Source: Planococcus sp. SK3692 (lineage in GTDB: Bacteria > Bacillota > Bacilli > Bacillales_A > Planococcaceae). Taken from it: DNA of 64,000 nucleotides. This document shows positions 31,431 to 40,260 of the stretch, one piece after another. Where the stretch lies: NCBI RefSeq assembly GCF_028890485.2, contig NZ_JARCHV010000002.1:992001-1056000 (forward strand). Reading direction: 5' to 3'. The first letter of the stretch is position 1, and each line of letters begins with the position of its first letter. The notes beneath the pieces are model-generated. The model ran no database searches. It was not told the origin of the DNA and saw only the letters and a program-made list of their open reading frames with translations. The translations under genes were made by a program, and so were the position numbers.

Positions 31431-31530
31431 ATGCCATTTTATAGATGCAGCTTATGTGAATATCAAAATGTTTTTAGTATTTTTGGCGTTGCGTACAATC
31501 GCTCTTCCGCGTAAACTGAAAAAAAGGAGA

Positions 31531-32619
31531 GTGATTTATATACTGACAGCACTCGATAAAGGCCGTTTATTTACGCTGCAAGGCCACCATACAAGGCAAC
31601 AGCTCATTCATCTGCGAAGGGAGCGAAGCTTTCTATGTCCCGCCTGCGAAGCCCCAGTTATCTTAAAAGTCGGTACGACGAAAATTCCGCACTTTGCCCA
31701 TCTTCATCAATTCACCTGCACGCCAGGCAGTGAGCCTGAAACGCTGCTTCACTTGCTTGGGAAATCCCGCTTATCCTCTTTTTTTCACGATAAAAACCTC
31801 GCTGTCCAGATCGAACATTATTTGCCCCAAATTAAACAGCGTCCTGATTTGCTTGCCGGTAAATCAGCTATTGAGTTCCAATGCAGTACCTTGTCTGCAG
31901 AACAAGTAGTAACTCGCAGCCAAGGCTACGCCAAAATAGGCCTTCATGCCATATGGATTCGTGGCATAGAAGACGTGCCGATTACAGGGATGGGCATTAT
32001 TCAAATCCGCCCGTTCGAAAGGGCAATGTTCCGCAGCAATCCACTTCATCCCTATCTCCTGCAATTCAACCCCAATCATTCCCTCTTCGTCTACTACTCC
32101 AATCTTTTTTATGTACAAGGAAACCGTTGGATCGGAAAGATATCGCTATTGCCGGCTAAAGAGCAAGTTTTTCCTTTTGCCGTGCCGAAAAAAATAATAA
32201 AAGCAGAATACGATCAGATAATTTCCCTCATGAGAATCGAAAAGAATAAATACATCCGGTCCCAATTATTCGCGAAAAACCGGATGAGAAATCCGTTTTG
32301 GCGATTGAGCTACGAACTCCAGCTGGATAAGGAAGCTGTCCCAGTGATTTTTGGTCTGCCGCTAGCAGGCGGGCACTTGTTTCATGAACATCCTGTTATT
32401 TGGCAAATGAAAGCGGCGCTGATGATCGAGTCAGGAAAACCAGTCGAAGCATTATTAGCTGATGGTTTGGTCAAACTTGCGCCTTCTGTCACAGACATGG
32501 ACATACCTTTGCGGGTGCTTTTGACGTATGAAAATCTCTATAGAAATGGCCATTCCGCGTGTTTTTCAGAAGTAATGGATATTTCCTATCATCTGCTTGC
32601 AAAAGCGTGGGAAAATTGA
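31531..32619 (+). CDS. coiA: Competence protein CoiA
   Basis: A CoiA/YjbF family protein of about 360 residues. The N-terminal cysteine pair lies in FLCPACEAPVILK with IPHFAHLH, followed by the restriction-endonuclease-like core PDLLAGKSAIEFQCSTLS (D...E-x-Q catalytic pattern) and IWIRG. CoiA promotes recombination during natural transformation. The start is uncertain: AAAAAGGAGA (31521-31530) abuts GTG 31531, and better-spaced codons are ATA 31540 or CTG 31543, where homologues begin. It stands between mecA and pepF as in B. subtilis. Confidence 0.85.
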   Translation: MIYILTALDKGRLFTLQGHHTRQQLIHLRRERSFLCPACEAPVILKVGTTKIPHFAHLHQFTCTPGSEPETLLHLLGKSRLSSFFHDKNLAVQIEHYLPQIKQRPDLLAGKSAIEFQCSTLSAEQVVTRSQGYAKIGLHAIWIRGIEDVPITGMGIIQIRPFERAMFRSNPLHPYLLQFNPNHSLFVYYSNLFYVQGNRWIGKISLLPAKEQVFPFAVPKKIIKAEYDQIISLMRIEKNKYIRSQLFAKNRMRNPFWRLSYELQLDKEAVPVIFGLPLAGGHLFHEHPVIWQMKAALMIESGKPVEALLADGLVKLAPSVTDMDIPLRVLLTYENLYRNGHSACFSEVMDISYHLLAKAWEN

Positions 32620-32671
32620 GAAAATAAGGTGTAATTCGTTTCCCGAAACAAGGGAAAGAGGAGGCAGCCAA

Positions 32672-34480
32672 ATGACGGAACAATTAATGACTAGAGATCA
32701 AGTGCCTGCAGAACTGACATGGCGCTTGGAAGATATTTTTGCGACAGATTCACAATGGGAAGAAGAGTTTAAAGCGGTCTCGGCACTGTCTGAGAAAGCT
32801 GGACAATACGAAGGTACCTTGTCGGGCGGAGCCGATGCATTGTACGAGGCTTTGACTTATAAGGATGAGTTATCGGAGCGTCTGCGCAAACTCTATGCAT
32901 ATGCTCATATGCGCTACGACCAAGATACGACGAATTCAACTTACCAGGCGATGGACAGCCGCATCAAATCACTTTTCGCCAAAACGGCTGCAGGCTTGTC
33001 ATTCATGACGCCTGAAATCCTGTCTTTGGATGAAACAGAACTGAACCGCTATGTAGACGAACATGAAGGGTTGAAGCTATATAAGCATGCGCTTGAAGAA
33101 CTTAACACAATGCGCCCGCATGTGCTGAAAGCAGAGCAAGAAGCACTGCTCGCACAATTATCGGAAGTGGTCGGAGCATCTTCCGAAACCTTCGGCATGC
33201 TTAACAATGCCGATTTGGAGTTCCCGGAAATCGAAAATGAAGACGGCGAAAAAGTGCAAATCACTCATGGCAATTACATCCGTTTCATGGAGAGCAAAGA
33301 CCGTCGTGTGCGTGAAGACGCATTTAAAGCTGTTTATGCGACATATGGAAAATTCCGCAATACTTTTGCTTCCACTTTATCCGGAAATGTAAAACGGGAT
33401 AACGTTCATGCGAGAATCCGTAACTACTCGTCGGCTCGCGAAGCGGCACTATCGGATGATCACATTCCGGAAGCTGTATACGATCAATTGGTTGAAACTG
33501 TCAACAACAATCTGCATCTATTGCAGCGCTATGTCGCACTGCGCAAAGAAGTATTAGGGGTCGACCAAGTCCATATGTATGATATGTATACCCCGCTAGT
33601 CAAGGAAGTCAAAATGGAGATTCCTTATGACAAGGCGACAGACATGATGCTTGAAGGCTTGCATGCACTCGGCGAAGAATACGTGGACATCGTCAAATCC
33701 GGCATCGACAACCGCTGGGTTGACGTAAAAGAAAACAAAGGCAAACGCAGCGGTGCTTATTCTTCCGGCGCATACGGCACAAACCCTTACATCCTAATGA
33801 ACTGGCAGGATAATGTAGACAACCTGTTTACGTTGGCGCATGAATTCGGCCATAGCGTTCACAGCCACTATACAAGAGAAAGCCAGCCATTCATCTACGG
33901 CGATTATTCGATCTTCGTGGCAGAAGTCGCATCGACAACGAATGAAGCGTTGTTGAACGAGCACCTGGTCAATACGACAGAAGATGAACAGGAACGTATT
34001 TATTTACTTAACCATTGGTTGGATGGGTTCCGCGGAACGGTTTTCCGCCAAACGATGTTTGCTGAATTTGAGCACACAATCCATCAGATGGACCAGAACG
34101 GTGAAGCTTTGACGGCTGACCGCTTGACGGAAGTGTATTACGAATTGAACAAAAAGTATTTTGGTGAAGACATGGCGGTGGATGAAGAGATCGGCCTCGA
34201 GTGGGCGCGCATCCCGCATTTCTACTATAACTATTATGTCTTCCAGTATGCGACAGGCTTCAGCGCCGCTACAGCATTGAGCAAAAAGATACTAGAAGAA
34301 GGAGAACCAGCTGTGGAACGTTATATCAACGAATTCCTGAAAGCCGGCAGCTCTGATTATCCGATAGAAGTATTGAAAAAAGCGGGTGTCGACATGACCT
34401 CTTCCGAGCCTGTCGAAGAGGCGTGCAAAGTCTTTGGGCAAAAGCTTGAAGAACTTGAAGCCTTGCTCTTGAAGAAATAA
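32672..34480 (+). CDS. pepF: Oligoendopeptidase F
   Basis: A 602-residue M3-family zinc metallopeptidase. The active site HEFGHSVHSHY is near residue 390, with the third zinc ligand in the downstream ASTTNEALLNE helix. The N-terminal helical lobe begins DQVPAELTWRLEDIF. It degrades peptides of roughly 7-17 residues in the cytoplasm, which fits the peptide importers upstream. ATG 32672 follows AGAGGAGG. Confidence 0.93.
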   Translation: MTEQLMTRDQVPAELTWRLEDIFATDSQWEEEFKAVSALSEKAGQYEGTLSGGADALYEALTYKDELSERLRKLYAYAHMRYDQDTTNSTYQAMDSRIKSLFAKTAAGLSFMTPEILSLDETELNRYVDEHEGLKLYKHALEELNTMRPHVLKAEQEALLAQLSEVVGASSETFGMLNNADLEFPEIENEDGEKVQITHGNYIRFMESKDRRVREDAFKAVYATYGKFRNTFASTLSGNVKRDNVHARIRNYSSAREAALSDDHIPEAVYDQLVETVNNNLHLLQRYVALRKEVLGVDQVHMYDMYTPLVKEVKMEIPYDKATDMMLEGLHALGEEYVDIVKSGIDNRWVDVKENKGKRSGAYSSGAYGTNPYILMNWQDNVDNLFTLAHEFGHSVHSHYTRESQPFIYGDYSIFVAEVASTTNEALLNEHLVNTTEDEQERIYLLNHWLDGFRGTVFRQTMFAEFEHTIHQMDQNGEALTADRLTEVYYELNKKYFGEDMAVDEEIGLEWARIPHFYYNYYVFQYATGFSAATALSKKILEEGEPAVERYINEFLKAGSSDYPIEVLKKAGVDMTSSEPVEEACKVFGQKLEELEALLLKK

Positions 34481-34494
34481 AGGGCCCAACCAGA

Positions 34495-34531
34495 AAAACC
34501 TTTGCAGCAATTAAGCTGCAAAGGTTTTTTG
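34495..34531 (+). terminator. Terminator after pepF
   Basis: An AAAAACCTTTGCAGC / GCTGCAAAGGTTTTT stem with a T6 tail. Confidence 0.88.
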
Positions 34532-34724
34532 TTTATTGTAAGCTGCTGATGGCGTGCAATGGATTGAAAGCGGGGCACAAAACTAAGCAGATGCACATTA
34601 TTATTTCACAATGAAAATTTAAGGCGCATATCTCAAAGAATATCATGTAATAAGTAGAATTAAGTTATTCTATAATAATTTATTGGGGGCATATTCTTAT
34701 GAAAGCGCTTGATATTATGACAGA

Positions 34725-34798
34725 TTTGTGAAAAGGTTTGTGATTTATTGCATTAACTATTATGCCGTGATATTATTAGGTTGTGAAATTAATCACAT
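34725..34798 (+). promoter_or_regulatory. RoxS promoter with ResD-like repeats and Rex-like box
   Basis: TTGCAT (34748-34753) and TATTAT (34771-34776) have 17-base spacing. Two direct TTTGTGA repeats (34725-34731, 34737-34743) just upstream fit ResD/SrrA sites. At 34781-34798 TTGTGAAATTAATCACAT is a palindrome close to the Rex consensus and lies over the predicted start. This combines oxygen/respiration and NADH/NAD sensing, as known for roxS/rsaE. Confidence 0.78.
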
Positions 34799-34896
34799 AC
34801 AAACATACACCCCTTTGTTTGAGCGTGAACATTTCTCCCATCCCCTTTGTGTAAGATAAGAAAGGCGCCTTCCGGACGTGGAAGGCGCCTTTCGCT
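34785..34896 (+). ncRNA. roxS: RoxS/RsaE small regulatory RNA
   Basis: The transcript predicted from the promoter above starts with the conserved GAAATTAATCACAT and carries two CCCCTTTGT boxes (34810-34818, 34842-34850) with a TCTCCCA between them. It ends in a GC-rich hairpin (AAGGCGCCTTCC / GGAAGGCGCCTT, 34860-34895). These are the defining features of staphylococcal RsaE and Bacillus RoxS, whose C-rich loops pair with ribosome binding sites of TCA-cycle and NADH-generating genes. The position between pepF and yjbH is as I recall for S. aureus rsaE. The 3' hairpin has a weak T tract, so the exact end is uncertain. Confidence 0.88.
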
Positions 34897-34910
34897 ATTT
34901 ATAGTAGAAG

Positions 34911-34951
34911 AAAAAATAAGCTAAGCTCCTATTGGGAGCTTAGCTTATTTT
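34911..34951 (-). terminator. Terminator of yjbH (minus strand)
   Basis: An AAATAAGCTAAGCTCC / GGGAGCTTAGCTTATTT stem. Its right arm includes the yjbH stop codon, and it is probably bidirectional, giving RoxS a backup stop. Confidence 0.75.
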
Positions 34952-35742
34952 ACTTTCCACAAGGTCTCGTCTTGCATTGGAATACGTTCTAGTTTTTGTT
35001 GCAGGACTTGCTTTTTCAGTTCACGTTCTGCGGTTTGTTCGCTGATATTATAGATGCTCGCCACTTCGTGGGTAGCCATCGTTGGGTATTTGATAAACAG
35101 GTCATCGAGAGAAGGCGGGGATTGCCGGTTGAGCCGGTCTTTTCCCAGCATTTCCTGTAGGATGGTCAAATAGACGTCGTATGAATAAAGGCCTGAAACT
35201 TTGACGCCTTCGTCTTCGATGCATTCATTGAAAAAGACGATGCTTGGAACTTCGGAAATTTCCATTTCCCGTGTGATGCGCAGATCGCATTGAAAAGCTT
35301 TTGCGCTGTGGACTGAATGGAAATCATCTTTGAATTCATCTTGATCCAACTCAGCTTCTTCGGCAATTTCAAGCAGCACATCGTAGGATGTAACATTTCT
35401 TGATTGCAAAAAGAGCTGTTCTTGCAGTTTGTACAGGAATCGATTGCCTGCCCGTTTGCCCTGAAGCTCTGCCGCTTTAATGGCGACTGAGGGAAGTGCG
35501 GGATGCTCTAGTTCATCACTGGTCATGTCAGCATTTTTTACGCTCATGTTCAGGGCGGATAATTGTGTACTCAAGATCATCCGCATTGAAAAATAGTGGC
35601 CGTACTCAATTTGCATTTTGCGGATGATGGATTGAAGTTCCCAGCATGCGGGATTCATCGGATCCATGAACACGTACAATTCCATTGGTTTGCAGGAAAC
35701 TTGGTGTTCGCGGATATCCTCTGCCAGATCCAGGTTGCTCAC
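34945..35742 (-). CDS. yjbH: Spx proteolysis adaptor YjbH/SpxH
   Basis: A 265-residue DsbA/thioredoxin-fold protein that presents Spx to ClpXP. The thioredoxin-like start ELYVFMDPMNPACWELQSII keeps only one cysteine of the usual active-site region, so a redox role through CXXC is unlikely here. EVPSIVFFNE holds the cis-Pro. The C-terminal helix-rich tail (DDLFIKYPTMATHEVASIY) is family-specific. Its ATG overlaps the stop of yjbI by four bases, so the two are cotranscribed. Confidence 0.9.
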   Translation of the reverse strand: MSNLDLAEDIREHQVSCKPMELYVFMDPMNPACWELQSIIRKMQIEYGHYFSMRMILSTQLSALNMSVKNADMTSDELEHPALPSVAIKAAELQGKRAGNRFLYKLQEQLFLQSRNVTSYDVLLEIAEEAELDQDEFKDDFHSVHSAKAFQCDLRITREMEISEVPSIVFFNECIEDEGVKVSGLYSYDVYLTILQEMLGKDRLNRQSPPSLDDLFIKYPTMATHEVASIYNISEQTAERELKKQVLQQKLERIPMQDETLWKVK

Positions 35743-36137
35743 TCCAACTCCTCCTCACTATCGTAATCATTCACCATATGGTGGGCGGTCAATACAAGAC
35801 GGTTGAAAAACGTCTCGCGGAATTGGCCGCTGAGTCCCACTTCATCCATTGCATCACTCATACACTCAAGCCAGGCTTGCGCACGGTCAGGCGTAATCGG
35901 GAATGGATGGTGGCGTGCTTTTAGGCGCGGGTGCCCGTGTTCCGCTGAATAAATATTTGGGCCGCCTAGGTATTGTGTTAAGAACTGTTTTTGTTTTCTC
36001 GCTGTTTCGGTCAAATCGTCAGGGAATATGGGTGCAAGTTGCGGATGTGCTGAGACGCGTGAATAAAAGGCGTCCACCAGGTTTGATAAAGTTTCCGCAC
36101 CGATTTCATCGTACGGAATAAGCGGTTTTCCAGTCAT
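35739..36137 (-). CDS. yjbI: Truncated hemoglobin, group II (YjbI)
   Basis: A 132-residue trHbO-type globin. The B-helix Tyr (NLVDAFYSRV), the distal-side FLTQYLGGP, the proximal His in KARHHPFPI and the G8 Trp in AQAWLECM are visible. Group II globins bind oxygen and are linked to oxidative protection. In B. subtilis it is coupled to yjbH, as here, and has been tied to membrane protein protection; the role here is inferred. Confidence 0.9.
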   Translation of the reverse strand: MTGKPLIPYDEIGAETLSNLVDAFYSRVSAHPQLAPIFPDDLTETARKQKQFLTQYLGGPNIYSAEHGHPRLKARHHPFPITPDRAQAWLECMSDAMDEVGLSGQFRETFFNRLVLTAHHMVNDYDSEEELE

Positions 36138-36233
36138 CAGTCTTGTCCCCTTTGTGTTTGCTGTAAACCCATTCTATCAACGCCTGGTAAATATCTCAAA
36201 CAAATCGCATGCCAAAAAAAGGCTGTCCATCAT

Positions 36234-36803
36234 TTAGCGCTTGGAAGCGGCCTTCATGAAACGCGCGATTTTCTTGTCTGCCGGGCGCACGGGGATATGC
36301 TTTTCTTCAAGCAAAGAGAAAAAACTCCGCTTGCCAGCAGCTTCATCTGTAACCTCATATTCCAGCTCGTAATCTTCCAGCCCTAAATATTCCGAATGGT
36401 CCAGTACGAGGAGCCCGCCTTCATAAGCGGCTTCTACTCGATGTGTCGTCAAGGAACCGATGGGTACCAAGTCGGTTGGCGAAACACCAAGCCGTTCAAG
36501 TTCCGCTGAAACTTCCGGCGCATCAAACCGTCCGAAATCCAAGATGGCGGCTGCTTGTTGTGCGTTCAAGGCGTCGGTCGTTTCGTAATTTCCGGAAGCA
36601 GCCGGTGTTTTGAGTGTGCATTCAAAGCGGCTGCCGATGCTTCGCAGGCGAAGGGCCGCTTTTTGGTCGCGCAGCTGGAAATCGGCTGTGTCGAAGTAAT
36701 GGTTGGTTTGACTGATTGGGGAGCTGTTTTGCTCTGCCAATAATTTCCTATACTCTTCTTTTGTCAGCATGTTTTTGAGTTCAATTTCGAGTTCTTTTGT
36801 CAT
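36234..36803 (-). CDS. yjbK: CYTH domain protein (YjbK)
   Basis: A 189-residue CYTH-fold protein. The signature ExExK is ELEIELK at residues 4-10, and the acidic/basic tunnel residues (ALRLRS, CTLKTP, YELEYEV) are spaced as in triphosphate-tunnel enzymes, which act on polyphosphate, thiamine triphosphate or adenylate. The substrate is unknown. It is divergent from the relQ gene. Confidence 0.85.
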   Translation of the reverse strand: MTKELEIELKNMLTKEEYRKLLAEQNSSPISQTNHYFDTADFQLRDQKAALRLRSIGSRFECTLKTPAASGNYETTDALNAQQAAAILDFGRFDAPEVSAELERLGVSPTDLVPIGSLTTHRVEAAYEGGLLVLDHSEYLGLEDYELEYEVTDEAAGKRSFFSLLEEKHIPVRPADKKIARFMKAASKR

Positions 36804-37071
36804 TTGTTCACCTCATTACTCCTGCATTTGCAATACAGCATGCTTTTCTACAAGATATCAGCATTGCTAAAGCGGGGTGGATCAATCGGCGGTAAGCGGC
36901 ATTCTCTGCTTTCGTCGATTGCTTTTGGTTTAACCGTTAATTTCATTATCGGATAGTTAGGTGCAATCTGCAACGCAGAGCATTGCTGTGGTAAAATAAC
37001 GGTATGAAGAAACAGCCCTGTGCTGGGCTTAATGGATAGTAAAATGGGCAAAGCAGTGAGGAGGGCCAGAC

Positions 37072-37749
37072 ATGGGGCAATGGAATCGTTTTTTGGCGCC
37101 GTATAAACAGGCGGTGGACGAGATGAAAGTGAAATTTAAAGGCATGCGCAAGCAATTTGAAACAAATAATACGAATTCACCAATTGAGTTCGTTACCGGG
37201 CGTGTAAAGCCGCTGGCGAGCATTTATGATAAGACTTTGGAAAAAGGGCTATTGTTTGAACCATCGGAAGAATTGGCCCGCAATTTACAAGATATCGCCG
37301 GCCTGCGGATGATGTGCCAATTTGTTGGAGATATCGAAACCGTCGTAGAGCTTTTGCGTCAGCGCAATGATTTGCGCATCGTCGAAGAAAAGGATTATAT
37401 TTCGCATGAAAAACAAAGCGGTTATCGTTCGTATCATGTCATCGTCGAGTATCCGGTGCAAACCATTGACGGCGAGCAGCTGATCCTCGCGGAAATTCAA
37501 ATCCGCACCTTGGCAATGAATTTCTGGGCATCGATCGAGCATTCCTTGAACTATAAATACAAAGGCGTCTTTCCCGAGGAGATTAAACTCCGGCTGCAGC
37601 GTGCGGCAGAAGCGGCATTCCAGCTTGATGAGGAAATGACGCAGATCAGGGATGAAATCCAAGAAGCGCAAGCGTATTTCAGCGAATACAAAGAATCTCC
37701 GGGAACACGGTTTCCTGCAGATGCGGAAGGAGGTCGAAAGGATACATGA
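37072..37749 (+). CDS. relQ: Small alarmone synthetase RelQ/SasB (YjbM)
   Basis: A 225-residue single-domain (p)ppGpp synthetase. The nucleotide-binding [39 protein letters not shown] and catalytic [22 protein letters not shown] motifs are intact, and the C-terminal helices form the tetramer interface in the family. It makes ppGpp without a hydrolase domain. The stop overlaps nadK by ATGA, so alarmone synthesis and NADP supply are translated together, as in B. subtilis. Confidence 0.92.
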   Translation: MGQWNRFLAPYKQAVDEMKVKFKGMRKQFETNNTNSPIEFVTGRVKPLASIYDKTLEKGLLFEPSEELARNLQDIAGLRMMCQFVGDIETVVELLRQRNDLRIVEEKDYISHEKQSGYRSYHVIVEYPVQTIDGEQLILAEIQIRTLAMNFWASIEHSLNYKYKGVFPEEIKLRLQRAAEAAFQLDEEMTQIRDEIQEAQAYFSEYKESPGTRFPADAEGGRKDT

Positions 37750-38555
37750 AATTTTATATCATATCGAGAAGTGATGATCTATCCAATCGATTGATGGAAG
37801 AGGCTCGTGAATACCTAGAAGATTTCGGCATGGAATGGAACGAGGAATCCCCGCAAATCGTCTTATCGATAGGCGGGGACGGCACTTTGCTTCATGCATT
37901 CCATAAATACAGCGACCGTTTGGATGCTGTCGCATTTGTCGGAATCCATACAGGCCACTTAGGTTTCTATGCGGATTGGAAGCCAATCGAGATCGAAAAA
38001 CTCGTCTTGGCGATTGCAAAAAAGGAATTCGAAGTCATTGAGTATCCGTTGCTGGAAGTGACGGTGCATTACCGGAGCGACCAGGAATCTTCCACCTATT
38101 TGGCGTTAAACGAATCGACCGTAAAATCCCCGGACGTCACGCTTGTCATGGATGTCTTTTTAAACGACAGCCATTTTGAACGGTTCCGCGGGGACGGCTT
38201 GTGCATGTCAACGCCTTCCGGAAGCACGGCGTATAATAAAGCGCTCGGCGGGGCGATTATCCATCCGTCCTTGCCGGCGATGCAATTGACCGAAATGGCT
38301 TCCATCAACAACCGGGTATTCCGTACTGTAGGCTCGCCGCTGGTCTTGCCGTCCCATCACCGGTGTACTTTGCTGCCGGTTAAGGCGCCCGATTTCATGG
38401 TAACGATTGACCACCTTCAATTGCTGCATAAAGACGTCGAATCAATCGAGTACCGGGTGGCGAAAGAAAAAGTGCGCTTTGCCCGTTTCCGTGCATTCCC
38501 GTTCTGGCGCCGCGTGCATGACTCATTCATCGACAGCGATTTGTCGGAGGATTGA
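37746..38555 (+). CDS. nadK: NAD kinase
   Basis: A 269-residue ATP-NAD kinase producing NADP. The GGDGT motif is [14 protein letters not shown] (about residues 40-53), the NE motif is [12 protein letters not shown], and [20 protein letters not shown] is the second conserved block. ATG 37746 overlaps the relQ stop, with AGGAGG in the relQ coding end. The third gene of the run, the pseudouridine synthase, follows. Confidence 0.93.
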   Translation: MKFYIISRSDDLSNRLMEEAREYLEDFGMEWNEESPQIVLSIGGDGTLLHAFHKYSDRLDAVAFVGIHTGHLGFYADWKPIEIEKLVLAIAKKEFEVIEYPLLEVTVHYRSDQESSTYLALNESTVKSPDVTLVMDVFLNDSHFERFRGDGLCMSTPSGSTAYNKALGGAIIHPSLPAMQLTEMASINNRVFRTVGSPLVLPSHHRCTLLPVKAPDFMVTIDHLQLLHKDVESIEYRVAKEKVRFARFRAFPFWRRVHDSFIDSDLSED

Positions 38556-38559
38556 TGGC

Positions 38560-39435
38560 ATGAAAGCATTCCAAGTTGAATTCACTGTAAAAGAGCGCGG
38601 CCTACTGCGGGAAGCGCTGCAAAATTATGGCATTTCCAAAAGGACATTGGCTTCTGTGAAATATAGCGGGGGCCATTTGCTGGTCAACGGTTCGGAAGTG
38701 ACGGTCAGGCATCCGCTCGAAGTCGGGGATGCCGTGACCGTTATTTTTCCGAAAGAAACACAAGGTAAAGGCTTGACGGCAGAAACTGGCCCGCTTGCCA
38801 TCGTCTATGAAGATGACGCGCTGTTGATTGTCGAAAAGCCGCCAGGGCAGAATACTATCCCGTCGCGTGAACAACCGTTTGGCAGTTTGGCAAATATTGT
38901 CGCAGGGCATTTCGAACGTCATGCCATTCCGTCCACTTTGCATATTGCCACGCGCCTCGATAAAGACACTTCCGGGCTGGTATGCATCGCGAAAAACCGC
39001 CATATCCATCATTTGCTGTCTGTGCAGCAACAGGAAAAGCGGATGAACCGGCGCTATGAGGCGTTTGTGCACGGCGAAGTGGCAGATGGACATATTGTAA
39101 TCACCGCCCCGATCGCCCGAAAAGGCACCAGCATTATCGAACGTGAAGTAAGAGAAGGCGGCAAGTTTGCCGAGACCGAATTGGAAGTGATCCAGTCAGG
39201 CAGCAGCATCAGCCATGTGCGGCTAAAATTGAATACTGGCAGGACTCACCAGATTCGCGTTCATCTAGCCTATATTGGGCATCCGCTTCTTGGGGATGAT
39301 TTATACGGCGGTCGACGCGAGTTGATCAAAAGGCAGGCGCTGCATTGTACGGAATTGCAGCTCGATCATCCTGTTTCTGGGGAGCGGCTGGCATTTACAT
39401 CTGCGCTTGCCGCTGATATGCATGAATTGATTTAA
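38560..39435 (+). CDS. RluA-family 23S rRNA/tRNA pseudouridine synthase (YjbO)
   Basis: A 291-residue protein with an S4-like RNA-binding N-terminus (SKRTLASVKYSGGHLLVNG) and the catalytic RluA core. The uridine-attacking Asp is in ATRLDKDTSGLV, with GRTHQIRVHLAYIGHPLLGD further on. ATG 38560 follows CGGAGG four bases beyond the nadK stop. Its stop and that of convergent prpE are one base apart, with no terminator between. The target uridine is unknown. Confidence 0.88.
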   Translation: MKAFQVEFTVKERGLLREALQNYGISKRTLASVKYSGGHLLVNGSEVTVRHPLEVGDAVTVIFPKETQGKGLTAETGPLAIVYEDDALLIVEKPPGQNTIPSREQPFGSLANIVAGHFERHAIPSTLHIATRLDKDTSGLVCIAKNRHIHHLLSVQQQEKRMNRRYEAFVHGEVADGHIVITAPIARKGTSIIEREVREGGKFAETELEVIQSGSSISHVRLKLNTGRTHQIRVHLAYIGHPLLGDDLYGGRRELIKRQALHCTELQLDHPVSGERLAFTSALAADMHELI

Positions 39436-39436
39436 T

Positions 39437-40174
39437 TTAATCATAATGATGAAAGCGGTCTGGCTGAAAGACTTGTTTTGACGGAACCTGTAAAATCTCC
39501 ATTTCAGGAAAACGCAATGCTGTCAAAGACCCTCCGAATACACAGCCGGTGTCGATATTGACTGTATTGTTTTTAAAGTAAGGGGTGGCGACCGGCGTGT
39601 GGCCATAAACGATCCATGGTTTGCCTTGATAGTTTTTCGCCCAATTGCCGCGCACAGGCCGACCATCGGAATGGTACTTGCCGGTGATTTCGCCGTATAA
39701 TGCAAATGTGATGATGCGGCGGCTCAGTGGCAGCCCGATCATATCCTCGCGCAGCCCCGCGTGGACGACAATCAAATCCGCGGGCAATCGATGATAAAGT
39801 GGAAGCTCTTCATAAAAACGGATAAAGCGGTTTTTGAACCGTTTCTGAGCGTCTTGTTCAAGTTGCCGCCATTCCGCAACGGTCATTTCCAGACCGTGCA
39901 GGAGCTCGACTGGATTGCCTTTAAAAAAACGGTAGAGTTTATTGCAATGATTGCCAGGGGAATAATAGAGAATGCCCGCGTCCTGCATGGTAAATAATAG
40001 CTGCAGGACGTCAAGGGATTTCGGCCCGCGGTCCATGGCATCTCCGACAAATGCAAGATAGCGGCCTTCGGGGTGTACAGGAAGGCCATTTTTGAAGTGG
40101 TATCCAAGCTGTTCAATCAATTCAAGCAGCTCATCGAAACAGCCATGGATATCACCAATGACATCGTAATTCAT
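39437..40174 (-). CDS. prpE: Bis(5'-nucleosyl)-tetraphosphatase PrpE
   Basis: A 245-residue calcineurin-like phosphoesterase. The metal and substrate motifs are GDIHG (7-11), GDAMDRGP, GNHCNK, VVHAGLRED and YGHTPVATP. PrpE hydrolyses Ap4A asymmetrically. The gene faces rluA head-on and ends one base from it. Confidence 0.88.
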   Translation of the reverse strand: MNYDVIGDIHGCFDELLELIEQLGYHFKNGLPVHPEGRYLAFVGDAMDRGPKSLDVLQLLFTMQDAGILYYSPGNHCNKLYRFFKGNPVELLHGLEMTVAEWRQLEQDAQKRFKNRFIRFYEELPLYHRLPADLIVVHAGLREDMIGLPLSRRIITFALYGEITGKYHSDGRPVRGNWAKNYQGKPWIVYGHTPVATPYFKNNTVNIDTGCVFGGSLTALRFPEMEILQVPSKQVFQPDRFHHYD

Positions 40175-40260
40175 ATTCTTCAGCTCCTATAGCTATATGC
40201 TGATTTCAGTGTAACGCATATCGGGAAAAAAGCTGAAACGATTGAAAGGAGGGAGTATAC

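Noticed and set aside
31345-31530. Extending coiA upstream to in-frame ATG codons
   Set aside because: The extension runs antisense-like through the mecA end and its terminator and has no ribosome binding site.
34699-34731. A 10-codon ORF with a GGGGGC site just upstream of the RoxS promoter
   Set aside because: It ends inside the first ResD-like repeat and has no recognisable sequence. The region is better explained as promoter DNA.
40175-40260. Magnesium riboswitch before mgtE
   Set aside because: Only 86 bases separate it from prpE and no M-box-like structure or terminator is visible.
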